NCBI RefSeq assembly: GCF_000241525.1
Contig: NZ_AHIL01000002.1
Location: 248,001 to 312,000 of the forward strand
Source: Comamonas testosteroni ATCC 11996
GTDB lineage: Bacteria > Pseudomonadota > Gammaproteobacteria > Burkholderiales > Burkholderiaceae_C
Length of the DNA stretch: 64,000 bases
Reading direction: 5' to 3'
How positions within the stretch are numbered: the stretch's first letter is position 1; each line of letters begins with the position of its first letter. The notes under the pieces were generated by a model, which saw nothing but the letters and a program-made list of their open reading frames with translations, searched no databases and was not told the origin of the DNA. Below are positions 16,130 through 26,888 of this stretch, piece after piece. Made by a program: the position numbers and the translations under genes.

Positions 16130-17520
16130 TGATGCGCTCCAGACCCTGGAGTTCACTGGCCTTCAGGCTGGCACTCAGCTATGGCGGCCTCATGGTGCTG
16201 ACCATGGCCATTGTGCTGGCCGTCTTCTATGTCCAGACCGTCGGCGTGGTGCGGGTGAGGCTCGACAAGCAGGCCGAGAACCATGTGCGCAGACTGACCG
16301 AGCACTCGGCCAAATACGGCCCTGGAGCGCTGGAAAGCGAGATACTGCAGACCATTCGTGACGGTGTGAATACCGACACGGAAATCCTCATTCTCATGAA
16401 CCCGCAAGGCGAGACCATTGTCAGCAATGCCGAGGTCTATCCTCCGCGCAAGCTCAGCATCATGGGTGTGCGTGAGCTGACCGTGAAGCGCAACGGGCGG
16501 CTGATGGTGGGCCGGGTTGCCGTGGTCGAAATGCCCAATGGCAATCTGCTGGCCGTAGGCAGCGACATGCAGCTGCAGCGCGACATGGAGGAGCTGTTCG
16601 GTCAGGCCAGCTTGCTGGCGGCCGTTGCTGCCTGCATCATGGCCCTGATAGGTGCCATGGTCTTCAGGCGTGTGGTGGATGAGCGCGCGGCAGCCATTCG
16701 CAACACCATGTCGCGCGTTGCGGCGGGCGATTTGCGACAGCGCATTCCGGTCGATCAGCGCGGTGATGAATTCACGCTGCTCAACCGCGATATCAACGCC
16801 ATGCTCGATCGGCTCGAGCAGCTGATGGAAGGCATACGCCATGTCTCCAACAGCATTGCGCACAACCTCAGAACGCCGCTGACGCGCATATTGCTGCGCC
16901 TGCGCAACGCGCAGCAGGCCAGCCCCGAAATGCAGTCCGCCACGCTGGCGCTGGTGGCCGAAGAAGTCGCTGAACTCGGTGTGGTGTTCGAGAAGCTCTT
17001 GCAGATTGCCGAAGTGGAAAGCGGAGCCAGTCGCAAGAGCTTTGCGCCGGTTGATCTGCAGGCCTTGCTGGTCGATGTGGTGGACTTCTACGAGCCACTG
17101 GTGGAAGACGCCGGGGGCATTCTCAGGCTGGATGTGCAGGAAGGTGTGCAGGCCCTGGGCGATGGTGACTTGTTGGCCAGTGCTGTCTCCAATCTTGTTG
17201 ATAACGCTATTAAATACGGAGCGTCAACCGACGATATCCATGGCGCTGACGTGCTGCTGCGTGCGGCCCCTGCGCAGGAGCAGGGCAGCGATGGCGCATG
17301 GGGGGTGGAGATCACCGTGCAGGACCAGGGACCGGGCGCAGATCCTCAGACCCTGGAGAAAATGACTACCCGCTTCTACCGCGCGGAATCGGATCGCCCG
17401 GGCTACGGACTGGGCCTGGCCAGCGTGCTGGCCATTGTCCAGCTGCATGGCGGCAAGCTCAGTTTTCACAACGCCCATCCAGGCATGGTGGCGCGCATCT
17501 GGTTGCCTGCCGTGGCGTAA
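16129..17520 (+). CDS. Sensor histidine kinase of the metal-efflux operon (CzcS-like)
   Basis: A 463-residue membrane kinase. TM1 is about residues 13-37 and TM2 about 158-180, bounding a small periplasmic sensor domain. A HAMP linker (about 180-235), the HisKA helix with phospho-acceptor His245 in IAHNLRTPLTR, and the HATPase domain (LVDNAIKYG, DQGPGADP, GYGLGLASV) follow. The ATG overlaps the regulator stop (TGATG), indicating coupled translation. The H-box reads HNLRTPL rather than HELRTPL, as in several metal-sensing kinases. The periplasmic metal ligand cannot be identified by eye. Confidence 0.85.
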   Translation: MMRSRPWSSLAFRLALSYGGLMVLTMAIVLAVFYVQTVGVVRVRLDKQAENHVRRLTEHSAKYGPGALESEILQTIRDGVNTDTEILILMNPQGETIVSNAEVYPPRKLSIMGVRELTVKRNGRLMVGRVAVVEMPNGNLLAVGSDMQLQRDMEELFGQASLLAAVAACIMALIGAMVFRRVVDERAAAIRNTMSRVAAGDLRQRIPVDQRGDEFTLLNRDINAMLDRLEQLMEGIRHVSNSIAHNLRTPLTRILLRLRNAQQASPEMQSATLALVAEEVAELGVVFEKLLQIAEVESGASRKSFAPVDLQALLVDVVDFYEPLVEDAGGILRLDVQEGVQALGDGDLLASAVSNLVDNAIKYGASTDDIHGADVLLRAAPAQEQGSDGAWGVEITVQDQGPGADPQTLEKMTTRFYRAESDRPGYGLGLASVLAIVQLHGGKLSFHNAHPGMVARIWLPAVA

Positions 17521-17542
17521 GGGTGAGATCGGAGTCTCGTCG

Positions 17543-18400
17543 TTAGAAGCTGGCGCGATAGCTTTGTGCATCCAACTGGCAATGGCTGTCGATCGCTCCT
17601 GGGAGATCAAACAACTGAGGGCGCTTTCTGAAGTCATAAAGACGGTATAGATGAAAGCGAGAAGATTCTTGCTGTGACACCTGCAGCTCATTGCGTGTGA
17701 CAAAAAATGGCGTTTCTTTGGCAAAGCTGGTGGTCTTTACTTCGATCAGCTTTTCCTTGCCGTGCAGGTCGAAGGATCGCACATCAAAACCCAGTCCATC
17801 CCCCAGCGACTCGGCAACATGCTCGACCCTGCTTGCCAGCTTGTGCAGTCCTTGCTTTTCAAGCTGCCATTGCTCATAAGCCAGCACAAATTTTTCGCCG
17901 GCCAAACCCAGTGAACGATTGCGTGCTTCCTGAGCCAGATAGTCACGTTTAGCGGCACTGTGCAGGGCATAAGTCGCGGTGGGCTCAGCCGCTTTGGGCG
18001 TGCGCTTCGGGGGCTCTTGCTGCACAGTGTCGAATGCCGGAGCGAGGTACTCAACTGCCGGTTGAGTCACGGCAAATTGCACGATGGCCTCCAGCGCCTG
18101 GCATTGCTGAAGCTGGGATTCGACTTCCTCCATCAGCAGCGACTGGAAGTTGAACCGCGGCTGATAACCCTTGATGTGAGGGTAGCCAAGAAGACGCATG
18201 ACTGCACTGATATTGCAGTGCTTGAATTCAATGGACGCAGGCGATCGGATACCGTTCAGTTGCTGGAATAGAAGCTGTCGGCAAGCCGCCTTGTTGTAGC
18301 GTTGCCCGGCCAGCTCTTGCTGCAGCATGTTCAGATAACTTTGGACGGTTGCCCGAACTTCTGTTGTGCTCCAAGGCTGGCCCTTTTGTGATGTCTCCAT
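17543..18400 (-). CDS. NO VEIN/DUF3883-domain nuclease-like protein with McrA-type N-terminal domain
   Basis: A 285-residue protein. Residues about 8-98 resemble the N-terminal domain found in ScoMcrA-like modification-dependent nucleases (YLNMLQQEL, YNKAACRQLL, IEFKHCNISAVM). Residues about 155-260 are a DUF3883 domain: GLAGEKFVLAYEQ, GLGFDVRSFD, LIEVKTT, FFVTRNEL. Glu169, Asp206 and the Glu220-x-Lys222 pair fit a PD-(D/E)xK nuclease core. Such proteins are often linked to restriction or anti-phage defence. No methylase or other defence gene is adjacent. The function is inferred from remembered family resemblance and has not been tested by a search. Confidence 0.6.
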   Translation of the reverse strand: METSQKGQPWSTTEVRATVQSYLNMLQQELAGQRYNKAACRQLLFQQLNGIRSPASIEFKHCNISAVMRLLGYPHIKGYQPRFNFQSLLMEEVESQLQQCQALEAIVQFAVTQPAVEYLAPAFDTVQQEPPKRTPKAAEPTATYALHSAAKRDYLAQEARNRSLGLAGEKFVLAYEQWQLEKQGLHKLASRVEHVAESLGDGLGFDVRSFDLHGKEKLIEVKTTSFAKETPFFVTRNELQVSQQESSRFHLYRLYDFRKRPQLFDLPGAIDSHCQLDAQSYRASF

Positions 18401-18436
18401 GCCCCGATCTTGCCAGGAATTGAAGGCGGCTTGCTG

Positions 18437-18838
18437 CTATGAAAGCGCCTTGTTACCGTAGGCACAGAAGCCCGGTTTGGGCCCTTTCTTGGGATGCAAT
18501 CTACAGGTCTCCGGGCGCTTTTCATAGACCGTGCAGCGGCGCGTGTTCTTGTCCAGGAAATTGCAGTCTCCGCCTGCCCGGCGGGCCATGGTGAAGATCT
18601 CGTGCTTGGGGTTGAAGTGGTCGATCAGGCGCATCTTCAGCAGCCGCTTGGCGATCAGCTTGGGCTCGATGTTCTCGACCTCAAACGGGTCCACCAGCTC
18701 CAGGCGCACCAGATCCGGCAGGCGTACCTCCAGCGGCATGGTGCAGCAATTGGCCGCGCAGCTGTCACACATGCCGGCCTTGTACTTGCTCCAGGTTTCC
18801 AGGCGGTCGACGTCAACAATGCGGATGGAGGATTTCAT
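18437..18838 (-). CDS. YkgJ-family cysteine-cluster protein
   Basis: A 133-residue protein with the YkgJ zinc/iron-chelating pattern: Cys24, Cys27, Cys31 and Cys32 in CDSCAANCC, then single cysteines in GGDCNFL, RRCTVYEKRP, ETCRLHP and PGFCAYG. Related domains bind a metal or Fe-S centre; some are linked to flagellin lysine methylation (FliB) or to assembly factors. The length is typical for free-standing members. It is transcribed in the same direction as the nuclease-like gene, 36 nt upstream of it, but the two need not work together. The physiological role is unknown. Confidence 0.75.
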   Translation of the reverse strand: MKSSIRIVDVDRLETWSKYKAGMCDSCAANCCTMPLEVRLPDLVRLELVDPFEVENIEPKLIAKRLLKMRLIDHFNPKHEIFTMARRAGGDCNFLDKNTRRCTVYEKRPETCRLHPKKGPKPGFCAYGNKALS

Positions 18839-18994
18839 TTCGGGTGGGGCACTTCTGGCAGAAGCGCGATGCTGCCATGAGATGTCGATGTCTGCCTTGC
18901 GCCATTGCTATGAGCAGACCCGGTTCATGGGATTGAGCCGGCTGCGCAGCAGCCTACACTGCATAGGCACATCACCATCCACGGGAGAACGATT

Positions 18995-19612
18995 TTGGCA
19001 AGCCAAACCACGCTTTACTACGCAGCTGGCACCTGCGCGCAGGCCGTATTGATTGCGCTTTATGAGGCCGATGCCCAGTTCACGCTCAAGACGCTGAGCT
19101 TTGCCGACAACGAGCAGCGCAGCCCCGAATACCTGAGCATCAACCCCAAGGGCAGAGTGCCCGCGCTGGCCACGGAACACGGCGTGCTGACCGAGACTCC
19201 TGCGCTGCTGCTGTACGTGGCGCAGACCCATCCGCAGGCAAGACTGGCTCCGCTCCATGATCCCTTTGCGCTGGCGCAGATGCAGGAGTTCAATGCCTAT
19301 CTGGCATCGACCGCGCACATCGCCCACGCTCACCGTCCGCGCGCCTCGCGCTGGGCCGACGACGAGGCCGCCCAGGCCTCCATGCGCGCCAAGGTGCCGC
19401 AGAACATGCGCGAATGCTTTGCCGTGATCGAGCAGCACTATCTGGGCGACAAGACCTGGGTGATGGGCGAGCAGTTCACCGTGGCCGACGGCTATCTCTA
19501 CACCGTGGCCGGCTGGCTCAAGGGCGACGGCGTGGACATCGCCGAATTCCCGCGTGTGGCGGCCCATTTCGAGCGCGTGAAGGCCAGGGCTTCGGTGCAG
19601 AGGCTGAAATAA
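18995..19612 (+). CDS. Glutathione S-transferase family protein
   Basis: A 205-residue cytosolic GST. The N-terminal thioredoxin-like domain has the glutathione-site motif NPKGRVPALAT with cis-Pro, then TETPALLLYVA. The C-terminal helical domain has the conserved FTVADGYLYTVAGWL N-capping region. Cys14 in AAGTCAQAV sits where bacterial beta-class GSTs have their catalytic Cys. It begins with TTG at 18995 behind GGGAGA; no ATG is better placed. Likely roles are conjugation or peroxide detoxification. The substrate is unknown. Confidence 0.85.
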   Translation: MASQTTLYYAAGTCAQAVLIALYEADAQFTLKTLSFADNEQRSPEYLSINPKGRVPALATEHGVLTETPALLLYVAQTHPQARLAPLHDPFALAQMQEFNAYLASTAHIAHAHRPRASRWADDEAAQASMRAKVPQNMRECFAVIEQHYLGDKTWVMGEQFTVADGYLYTVAGWLKGDGVDIAEFPRVAAHFERVKARASVQRLK

Positions 19613-19640
19613 AAAAGGCCAGCTGACGCTGGCCTTTTTT
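19611..19640 (+). terminator. Intrinsic terminator after the GST gene
   Basis: Six A, GGCCAGC, loop TGAC, GCTGGCC and six T: a compact bidirectional hairpin that overlaps the GST stop codon. Confidence 0.88.
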
Positions 19641-19792
19641 CGGGTTTTGCACCAGGCGTAAGCCGCCACAAATAGTGAGACTGTCCTCACTGTAGAGATG
19701 CGTGACGACGCCACAGCATCAGCTCGCAAGCCGCCAAAGTTGCTGAGACTGGGCAAGGATGTGACACAGTTAGTGCGACTCAGGCTGCTGTG

Positions 19793-19857
19793 TTGGTGAA
19801 TGTCTCAGACCGGCCAGGAGCAGTCCTTCGGACCGTGGCTTACAGCATTCACACCAA
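19793..19857. repeat. Imperfect cruciform upstream of the orphan cassette
   Basis: TTGGTGAATG (19793-19802) pairs with CATTCACACCAA (19846-19857), leaving a two-base bulge. Inside, GTCC (19823-19826) and GGAC (19830-19833) make a small hairpin. The shape recalls folded attC sites but lacks their conserved R boxes. The rest of 19641-19889 shows no gene. Confidence 0.3.
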
Positions 19858-19889
19858 GACTGAGATCAAATTTTTAGTTTTGTCTAAAC

Positions 19890-20399
19890 ATGACAACAGC
19901 TAATTTGCCTGTCAAGTTGCGCACTCATACAGTATTAGGCGAACTAGACTTGCCTGTTGCGTGTCCTCTGAATCTCGTTAGCCTCATGAAAAAAACAACG
20001 AAGCTCCGAGGATTGGGCTCACCCACTCCCTCCAAAGAACAGCGAGTGCTGAGTGTTGAGCTGGATGGTGCACTGACAATCACCGTCGCAACATTCTCTC
20101 CATGGGATGGACAGTGGCGAGTCATCTTTAACAACCCGACTGGCGTTAGGGTGCTCGACGAGCGAGACACCCCCGAGTTCTGGCATATCTCTGTTGAGCT
20201 CTTGGATGGCACAAGTAACTCGGTCGTATATGAAGTAGTTGAAGGTGGCTGGCTTAGCCAGCAACTTCCTCACTCACCACTCATGCAGTCTGGTTTCTAT
20301 TCAAGCATCAAGGAATATCTGGTTGCCGGAGATGCTGATTGCGTTAGTGTCCTTTCCGAGGACGAACCAAAAATTCTACGGATCAGCGAGTCCGCTTAG
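19890..20399 (+). CDS. Hypothetical protein encoded on an integron-type gene cassette
   Basis: A 169-residue protein that I do not recognise. It has no signal peptide or membrane segment. The sequence is soluble and mixed alpha/beta, with a central beta-rich part (VLSVELDGALTITVATFSPW, QWRVIFNNPTGVRVLD) and a Ser/Glu-rich end. The coding sequence is noticeably less GC-rich than its neighbours, and no ribosome-binding site precedes the ATG. It ends exactly where an attC-like site begins, which is the arrangement of integron cassettes. Acquisition by transfer is inferred from that and from base composition. Confidence 0.65.
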   Translation: MTTANLPVKLRTHTVLGELDLPVACPLNLVSLMKKTTKLRGLGSPTPSKEQRVLSVELDGALTITVATFSPWDGQWRVIFNNPTGVRVLDERDTPEFWHISVELLDGTSNSVVYEVVEGGWLSQQLPHSPLMQSGFYSSIKEYLVAGDADCVSVLSEDEPKILRISESA

Positions 20400-20453
20400 G
20401 CCTAACATTTCGTTCAAGGCGGACTGCTTTGCGCCGCTTAACTCAATCGTTAG
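20400..20453 (+). other. attC: attC-like recombination site (59-base element)
   Basis: GCCTAAC at 20400-20406 (R''), TTCGTTCAAG (L''), a hairpin stem AAGGCGG.../...CCGCTT with an extra unpaired G, then CTTAACTC (L') and CGTTAG at 20448-20453 (R'). The order, spacing and extrahelical base match folded attC sites. The R' side (GTTAGTA) departs from GTTRRRY at one base. No intI and no second attC were seen. Confidence 0.6.
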
Positions 20454-20477
20454 TAATTTGGCTGTCTGATTTGGGTT

Positions 20478-20642
20478 GTGGATTTAACTGGTCAATGCAA
20501 CACAATGACTGCCATCTGGCGGATGGAGTGTTGGCATGAAGCAAAGACCGCGGACTTACTACACCGAAGCTCAGAAGGCCCTGATGTGGGATCTCTGGAA
20601 AAGATGTTTAACGAATGTGTTGCATCCATCGGTTGAATCCAC
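20478..20642 (+). mobile_element. Internally deleted IS30-family element (MITE-like remnant)
   Basis: Ends GTGGATTTAACTGGTCAATGCAACAC (written here in two parts in print: GTGGATTTAACTGG at 20478 and TCAATGCAACAC to 20503) and the inverted partner at 20617-20642 match at 21 of 26 positions. Between them, the frame from 20536 encodes MKQRPRTYYTEAQKALMWD, the typical start of IS30-type transposases. It is cut after about 23 codons and joined out of frame to the 3' end. No target duplication is clear. It could be moved only by a transposase supplied elsewhere. Confidence 0.6.
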
Positions 20643-20819
20643 AGTCGATAGGCGACGGCTGCAGCCAACCTGTAATTCAGACCTCGCACCGCAAAAAAAG
20701 CCCCGTAACTTTGTTGAGTTGCGGGGCTTTTTTGATGCTCACCCACCAATAGCTAGCCCATTCGCGGCAACTGTGTCACCCAGTCGCAATTAATTTGGCG
20801 CCCTACGCCTGGGCAAAAA
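20643..20819. terminator. Bidirectional terminator between the IS30 remnant and gyrB
   Basis: GCCCCGTAACT (from 20700) pairs with AGTTGCGGGGC ending near 20727, flanked by seven A and six T. On the minus strand it lies about 90 nt past the gyrB stop and can end gyrB transcription. I see nothing else in the interval. Confidence 0.75.
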
Positions 20820-23402
<2,583 letters not shown>

Positions 23403-23455
23403 CTACAAGATCAGGAGCTGTTGGCGCCTGACCTGCATAACTTTCAAATGAATAC

Positions 23456-23508
23456 TTGCCTGAAATCATTACAGGACGAGCGGTAGCTGCTCCTGTTATT
23501 TCAGGCAA
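23456..23508. repeat. Nested palindromic intergenic repeat, copy 2 (dnaN-gyrB gap)
   Basis: TTGCCTGAAAT (23456-23466) pairs with ATTTCAGGCAA (23498-23508). Inside, ACAGGA pairs with TCCTGT and GAGC with GCTC, giving a long compound hairpin without a T run. The core ATTTCAG/CTGAAAT is shared with the other copies. Confidence 0.5.
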
Positions 23509-23535
23509 TGAAATGGCTGGCTGCGTTCGGTCCAC

Positions 23536-24657
23536 TCAGATGCGCATGGGCATCACGACGTACTTGAAGCTTTCGTTCTCGGGGATGGTGACCAGAGCCG
23601 AGCTGTTGCCGTCCTGCAGATCGATCTTGACCATGTCCTGGCTCATGTTGGTGAGCACATCGATCAGGTAGGTCACGTTGAAGCCGATCTCGATGGTGTC
23701 GCCACCGTAGTCGATGTCGAGCTCGTCCATGGCTTCTTCCTGCTCGGCGTTGTTGGACGCCACGCGCAGCGTGCCGGGCTCGACCGACAGGCGCACGCCC
23801 TTGAACTTGTCGCTGGTCATGATGGCCGTGCGCTGCAGCGATGCCAGCAGCGGGGCGCGGCCCAGGGTCACACTGTTGGTGTGGTTGCGCGGGATGACGC
23901 GGTTGTAGTCGGGGAACTTGCCTTCGACCAGCTTGGTCACGAACTCCATGCCGCCAAAGGTGAACTTGGCCTGGTTGTTGGCGAACTGCATCTCGATGAC
24001 GGGCTGGTTCTCGCCGCTGGCGTCCGACAGCAGGCGCTGCAGCTCCAGCACGGTCTTGCGCGGCAGAATCACTTCCTGCTTGATGGGCACTTCCACATCC
24101 AGCGTGGCGCTGGCCCAGGCCAGGCGGTGGCCGTCTGTGGCCACCAGGCTCAGGGTGTTGCCTTCGGCGACGAACAGAATGCCGTTCAGGTAGTAGCGGA
24201 TGTCCTGCACGGCCATGGCAAAGGAGACCTGGCCCAGCAGGTCCTTGAGCACTTTTTGCGGCACGCTGAAGGCGGGGCCGAAGGCGGCCGATTCCTGCAC
24301 CAGCGGGAAGTCTTCGGCGGGCAGGGTCTGCAGCGTGAAGCGGCTCTTGCCGCCTTTCAGAATCATCTTGGACTGCTGCGTCTCCAGGCTCACGGTCTGG
24401 TCGCCGGGCATGGTCTTCAGGATGTCGATCAGCTTGCGGGCACCGATGGTGGTGGTGAAGTCGCCGGCGTCGCCGCCCAGCTCGGCCGTGGTGCGGATCT
24501 GGATTTCCAGATCGCTGGTTGTCAGCTGCAGTGCATTGCCGGTCTTCTTGATCAGCACATTGGCCAGAATGGGCAGCGTGTGGCGGCGCTCGACAATGCC
24601 GGCCACCGATTGCAGGACCGCGAGAACTTTGTCTTGTGTGGCTTTCAGGACGATCAT
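23536..24657 (-). CDS. dnaN: DNA polymerase III beta subunit (sliding clamp)
   Basis: A 373-residue clamp protein with three repeated clamp folds. Typical segments are QSVAGIVERRHTLPILANVL, TTDLEIQIRT, LVATDGHRLAWA and the C-terminal peptide-pocket end YVVMPMRI. The length fits the family (366 in E. coli). Dimeric rings tether polymerase to DNA. It lies 131 nt after dnaA on the same strand and probably belongs to one transcription unit with it. The ATG at 24657 gives the canonical MIVLKA start, preceded by GAGGTTGAC. Confidence 0.97.
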   Translation of the reverse strand: MIVLKATQDKVLAVLQSVAGIVERRHTLPILANVLIKKTGNALQLTTSDLEIQIRTTAELGGDAGDFTTTIGARKLIDILKTMPGDQTVSLETQQSKMILKGGKSRFTLQTLPAEDFPLVQESAAFGPAFSVPQKVLKDLLGQVSFAMAVQDIRYYLNGILFVAEGNTLSLVATDGHRLAWASATLDVEVPIKQEVILPRKTVLELQRLLSDASGENQPVIEMQFANNQAKFTFGGMEFVTKLVEGKFPDYNRVIPRNHTNSVTLGRAPLLASLQRTAIMTSDKFKGVRLSVEPGTLRVASNNAEQEEAMDELDIDYGGDTIEIGFNVTYLIDVLTNMSQDMVKIDLQDGNSSALVTIPENESFKYVVMPMRI

Positions 24658-24788
24658 GTCAACCTCAGTGATTTAAGTGCGCATTTGTTTTGACGCGGCG
24701 GCGTCCGCAGGGCAGGGCGGACGCTCCCTCATGCCGCGTGAATTCCCCATTTTGCCCTGTGTGAGTGACATTCATGGGGGAGTTTTCA

Positions 24789-26195
24789 TCAACCCTTGAG
24801 CGTTTGTTCCAGCACATGGAGCTGCTGGTTCAACTCGGTGTTGGTCTGGCGCTCGCCCGCAATCTTGCGTACGGCGTGCAGCACCGTGGTGTGGTCGCGG
24901 CCGCCAAACAGCTCGCCGATCTCGGGCAGGCTTTTCTGCGTCAGCTCCTTGGCCAGGTACATGGCAATCTGGCGCGGCCGGGCAATGCTGGCCGGGCGCT
25001 TCTTGCTGTACATGTCGGCTACCTTGATCTTGTAGTAGTCAGCCACCGTCTTCTGGATGTTTTCCACAGAGATCTGGCGGTTCTGAATACTGAGCAGATC
25101 GCGCAGCGCCTCGCGCGCCAGCTGGATCGACACTTCCTTCTGGTTGAAGCGCGAATAGGCCAGGATCTTGCGCAGCGCGCCTTCGAGCTCACGCACGTTG
25201 GAGCGCACGTTCTTGGCCACGAAGAAGGCGACTTCCTCAGGCATGTCGGCGTTCTCGGCGCGGGCCTTGTTGATCAGAATCGCCACGCGCATTTCCAGCT
25301 CGGGCGGCTCGATGGCCACCGTCAGGCCGGAGTCGAAGCGCGAGACCAGGCGCTCGTGAATATTGGCCAGACCCTTGGGATAGGTGTCGGACGTCATCAC
25401 GATATGGCTCTTCTTGGCCAGCAGGGCCTCGAAGGCATTGAAGAACTCTTCCTGCGTACGGTCCTTGTTGGCGAAGAACTGCACATCGTCGATCAGCAGC
25501 AGATCGAGCGAGTGATAGCGTTCCTTGAACTCGTCGAAGGTGCGGCGCTGGTAGGCCTTGACCACATCCGAGACGAACTGCTCGGCGTGGATGTAGAGAA
25601 TCTTGGCGTCGGGCTTGTCCTTGAGCAGCTGGTTACCCACAGCATGCACCAGGTGGGTCTTACCGAGACCGACACCGCCGTAGATGAACAGCGGGTTGTA
25701 GAGGTGGCCGGGCGAGCCTGCCACATGCATGGCGGCCGAGCGCGCCATGCGGTTGGCCGTACCTTCGACCAGCGTCTCGAAGGTGAGGGCCGGGTTCAAC
25801 CGGGTGCGGAAAACAGGTGCGCTGGCCTCTTCGCTGGTGACGGTGGGCACAGCGACATTGTGCGTCTGCGGCGCAGCCTGCTGTGTCGACGACGGAGGGC
25901 GCACATAAGTACGGACAACGCTTTCCCGCTGAGCAAGTGCTAACTCAAGGGTGACGGGTTGGCCGTAGAGCGACTCCAGCATGGCCGAGATGCGACCCGC
26001 ATACTGGGCACGGATCCAGTCCAGCTTGAAGCGGTTGGCCACATAGACGGTGACCTTGGAAAAATCTTCTGCAACGAGTGCCGTCAGCGGCTTGATCCAG
26101 GTGTTGAATTGCTGCTCTGGCAGCTCCTGACCCAGTTGCTCAACGCAGACCTGCCACAGGGCCTGGCCTGCATCATTGGTTGGTTCCTCTGTCAT
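24789..26195 (-). CDS. dnaA: Chromosomal replication initiator DnaA
   Basis: A 468-residue initiator. Domain I begins with [24 protein letters not shown] Ser/Thr/Gln-rich linker follows. The AAA+ domain has Walker [12 protein letters not shown] and Walker [11 protein letters not shown]. The C-terminal box-binding domain includes [14 protein letters not shown] and the signature [15 protein letters not shown]. The start [10 protein letters not shown] at 26195 is preferred; upstream in-frame codons read through the promoter's DnaA boxes. The ribosome-binding site is weak, consistent with low expression. Two DnaA boxes upstream suggest autoregulation. Confidence 0.97.
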   Translation of the reverse strand: MTEEPTNDAGQALWQVCVEQLGQELPEQQFNTWIKPLTALVAEDFSKVTVYVANRFKLDWIRAQYAGRISAMLESLYGQPVTLELALAQRESVVRTYVRPPSSTQQAAPQTHNVAVPTVTSEEASAPVFRTRLNPALTFETLVEGTANRMARSAAMHVAGSPGHLYNPLFIYGGVGLGKTHLVHAVGNQLLKDKPDAKILYIHAEQFVSDVVKAYQRRTFDEFKERYHSLDLLLIDDVQFFANKDRTQEEFFNAFEALLAKKSHIVMTSDTYPKGLANIHERLVSRFDSGLTVAIEPPELEMRVAILINKARAENADMPEEVAFFVAKNVRSNVRELEGALRKILAYSRFNQKEVSIQLAREALRDLLSIQNRQISVENIQKTVADYYKIKVADMYSKKRPASIARPRQIAMYLAKELTQKSLPEIGELFGGRDHTTVLHAVRKIAGERQTNTELNQQLHVLEQTLKG

Positions 26196-26209
26196 TGTCA
26201 AAAGTCTAA

Positions 26210-26269
26210 TTGTGGATAGGAGGAACAGTTGCGGGGTTGGTATTGTAGCTTTTGCGGAAGTTATCCACA
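26210..26269. promoter_or_regulatory. DnaA boxes in the dnaA promoter
   Basis: TTATCCACA at 26261-26269 is perfect, and TGTGGATAG at 26210-26218 has one mismatch. Two boxes just before dnaA fit autorepression. The dnaA-rpmH gap (26196-26689) is otherwise not AT-rich and lacks trio arrays, so it does not look like a full origin. Confidence 0.7.
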
Positions 26270-26413
26270 AAATATCAGAAGGCTGTCCCCGACTCCAGTG
26301 CGTTATAGGCTGCACATCCTAATAGATTGGCAGCCTGCTGTTTGTAAAGAATCTCTGGGCCACGCAGGTGCTTGACGGGATACCCTGCGAGTCCTTAGCA
26401 AATTCAAGGGTCA

Positions 26414-26442
26414 TTGCATCAAAGGCGCAACGCTGTGATAAT
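26414..26442 (+). promoter_or_regulatory. Probable sigma70 promoter of rpmH-rnpA-yidD-yidC
   Basis: TTGCAT (26414-26419), a 17-nt spacer and GATAAT (26437-26442), extended by TG. It lies about 250 nt before rpmH and immediately before an attenuator-like hairpin. Confidence 0.5.
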
Positions 26443-26443
26443 C

Positions 26444-26493
26444 CCCGGTTTCCCTGAATGTGTTCAGGGTGATATGAGCCGGGCGCCTTTTTT
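26444..26493 (+). terminator. Attenuator-like hairpin in the rpmH leader
   Basis: The inner stem CCCTGAA (26452-26458)/TTCAGGG (26463-26469) sits within an outer CCCGG (26444-26448)/CCGGG (26479-26483), followed by CGCC and six T at 26488-26493. It is placed just after the promoter and far before the rpmH start, so it may attenuate transcription of the ribosomal/secretion operon. Confidence 0.5.
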
Positions 26494-26689
26494 GTGCGCG
26501 CGCGCCCAGTTGCTTTAGGAGCTGTGGCGGGTGCTTTGTTCCGTTTGTTGCCTTCTGGCCCGATGACATGCACGGCATGTGAAAAAATATCGGGTTTGGC
26601 GGTGACAGTGTGCGGCGCAAAACCGGAATGGTCGGGCGCGAACATGGCGCCTTGCCGACGCAAATACTGAACCTTCTCAAGGAACCAAC

Positions 26690-26824
26690 ATGAAACGTAC
26701 TTACCAACCTTCCAAGATCCGCCGCGCCCGTACCCACGGTTTCCTGGTCCGCATGAAGACCAAGGGTGGCCGTGCCGTGATCAACGCACGTCGCGCCAAG
26801 GGCCGCAAGCGTCTGGCCGTCTAA
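26690..26824 (+). CDS. rpmH: 50S ribosomal protein L34 (bL34)
   Basis: A 44-residue basic protein, [18 protein letters not shown]... ending [10 protein letters not shown], identical in plan to bL34 across bacteria. The ATG at 26690 follows CAAGGAACCAAC. It is part of the 50S subunit near the exit tunnel. It is first in the conserved rpmH-rnpA-yidD-yidC order and points away from dnaA. Confidence 0.97.
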   Translation: MKRTYQPSKIRRARTHGFLVRMKTKGGRAVINARRAKGRKRLAV

Positions 26825-26888
26825 GGCCGGCGTTGGCTAGCGGTCTGCTCATTCGCTGCGCTGAAGGCCTCTGAACGGAGGCTCTCCT

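Noticed and set aside
20536-20793. 85-residue open frame read as a gene
   Set aside because: Only the first 23 or so codons resemble an IS30 transposase; the rest is a frameshifted junction and terminator.
26196-26689. dnaA-rpmH gap as the replication origin
   Set aside because: This is the usual place in many proteobacteria, but only two DnaA boxes, no A/T-rich unwinding tract and no trio array are present. It is better explained as dnaA and rpmH control regions.
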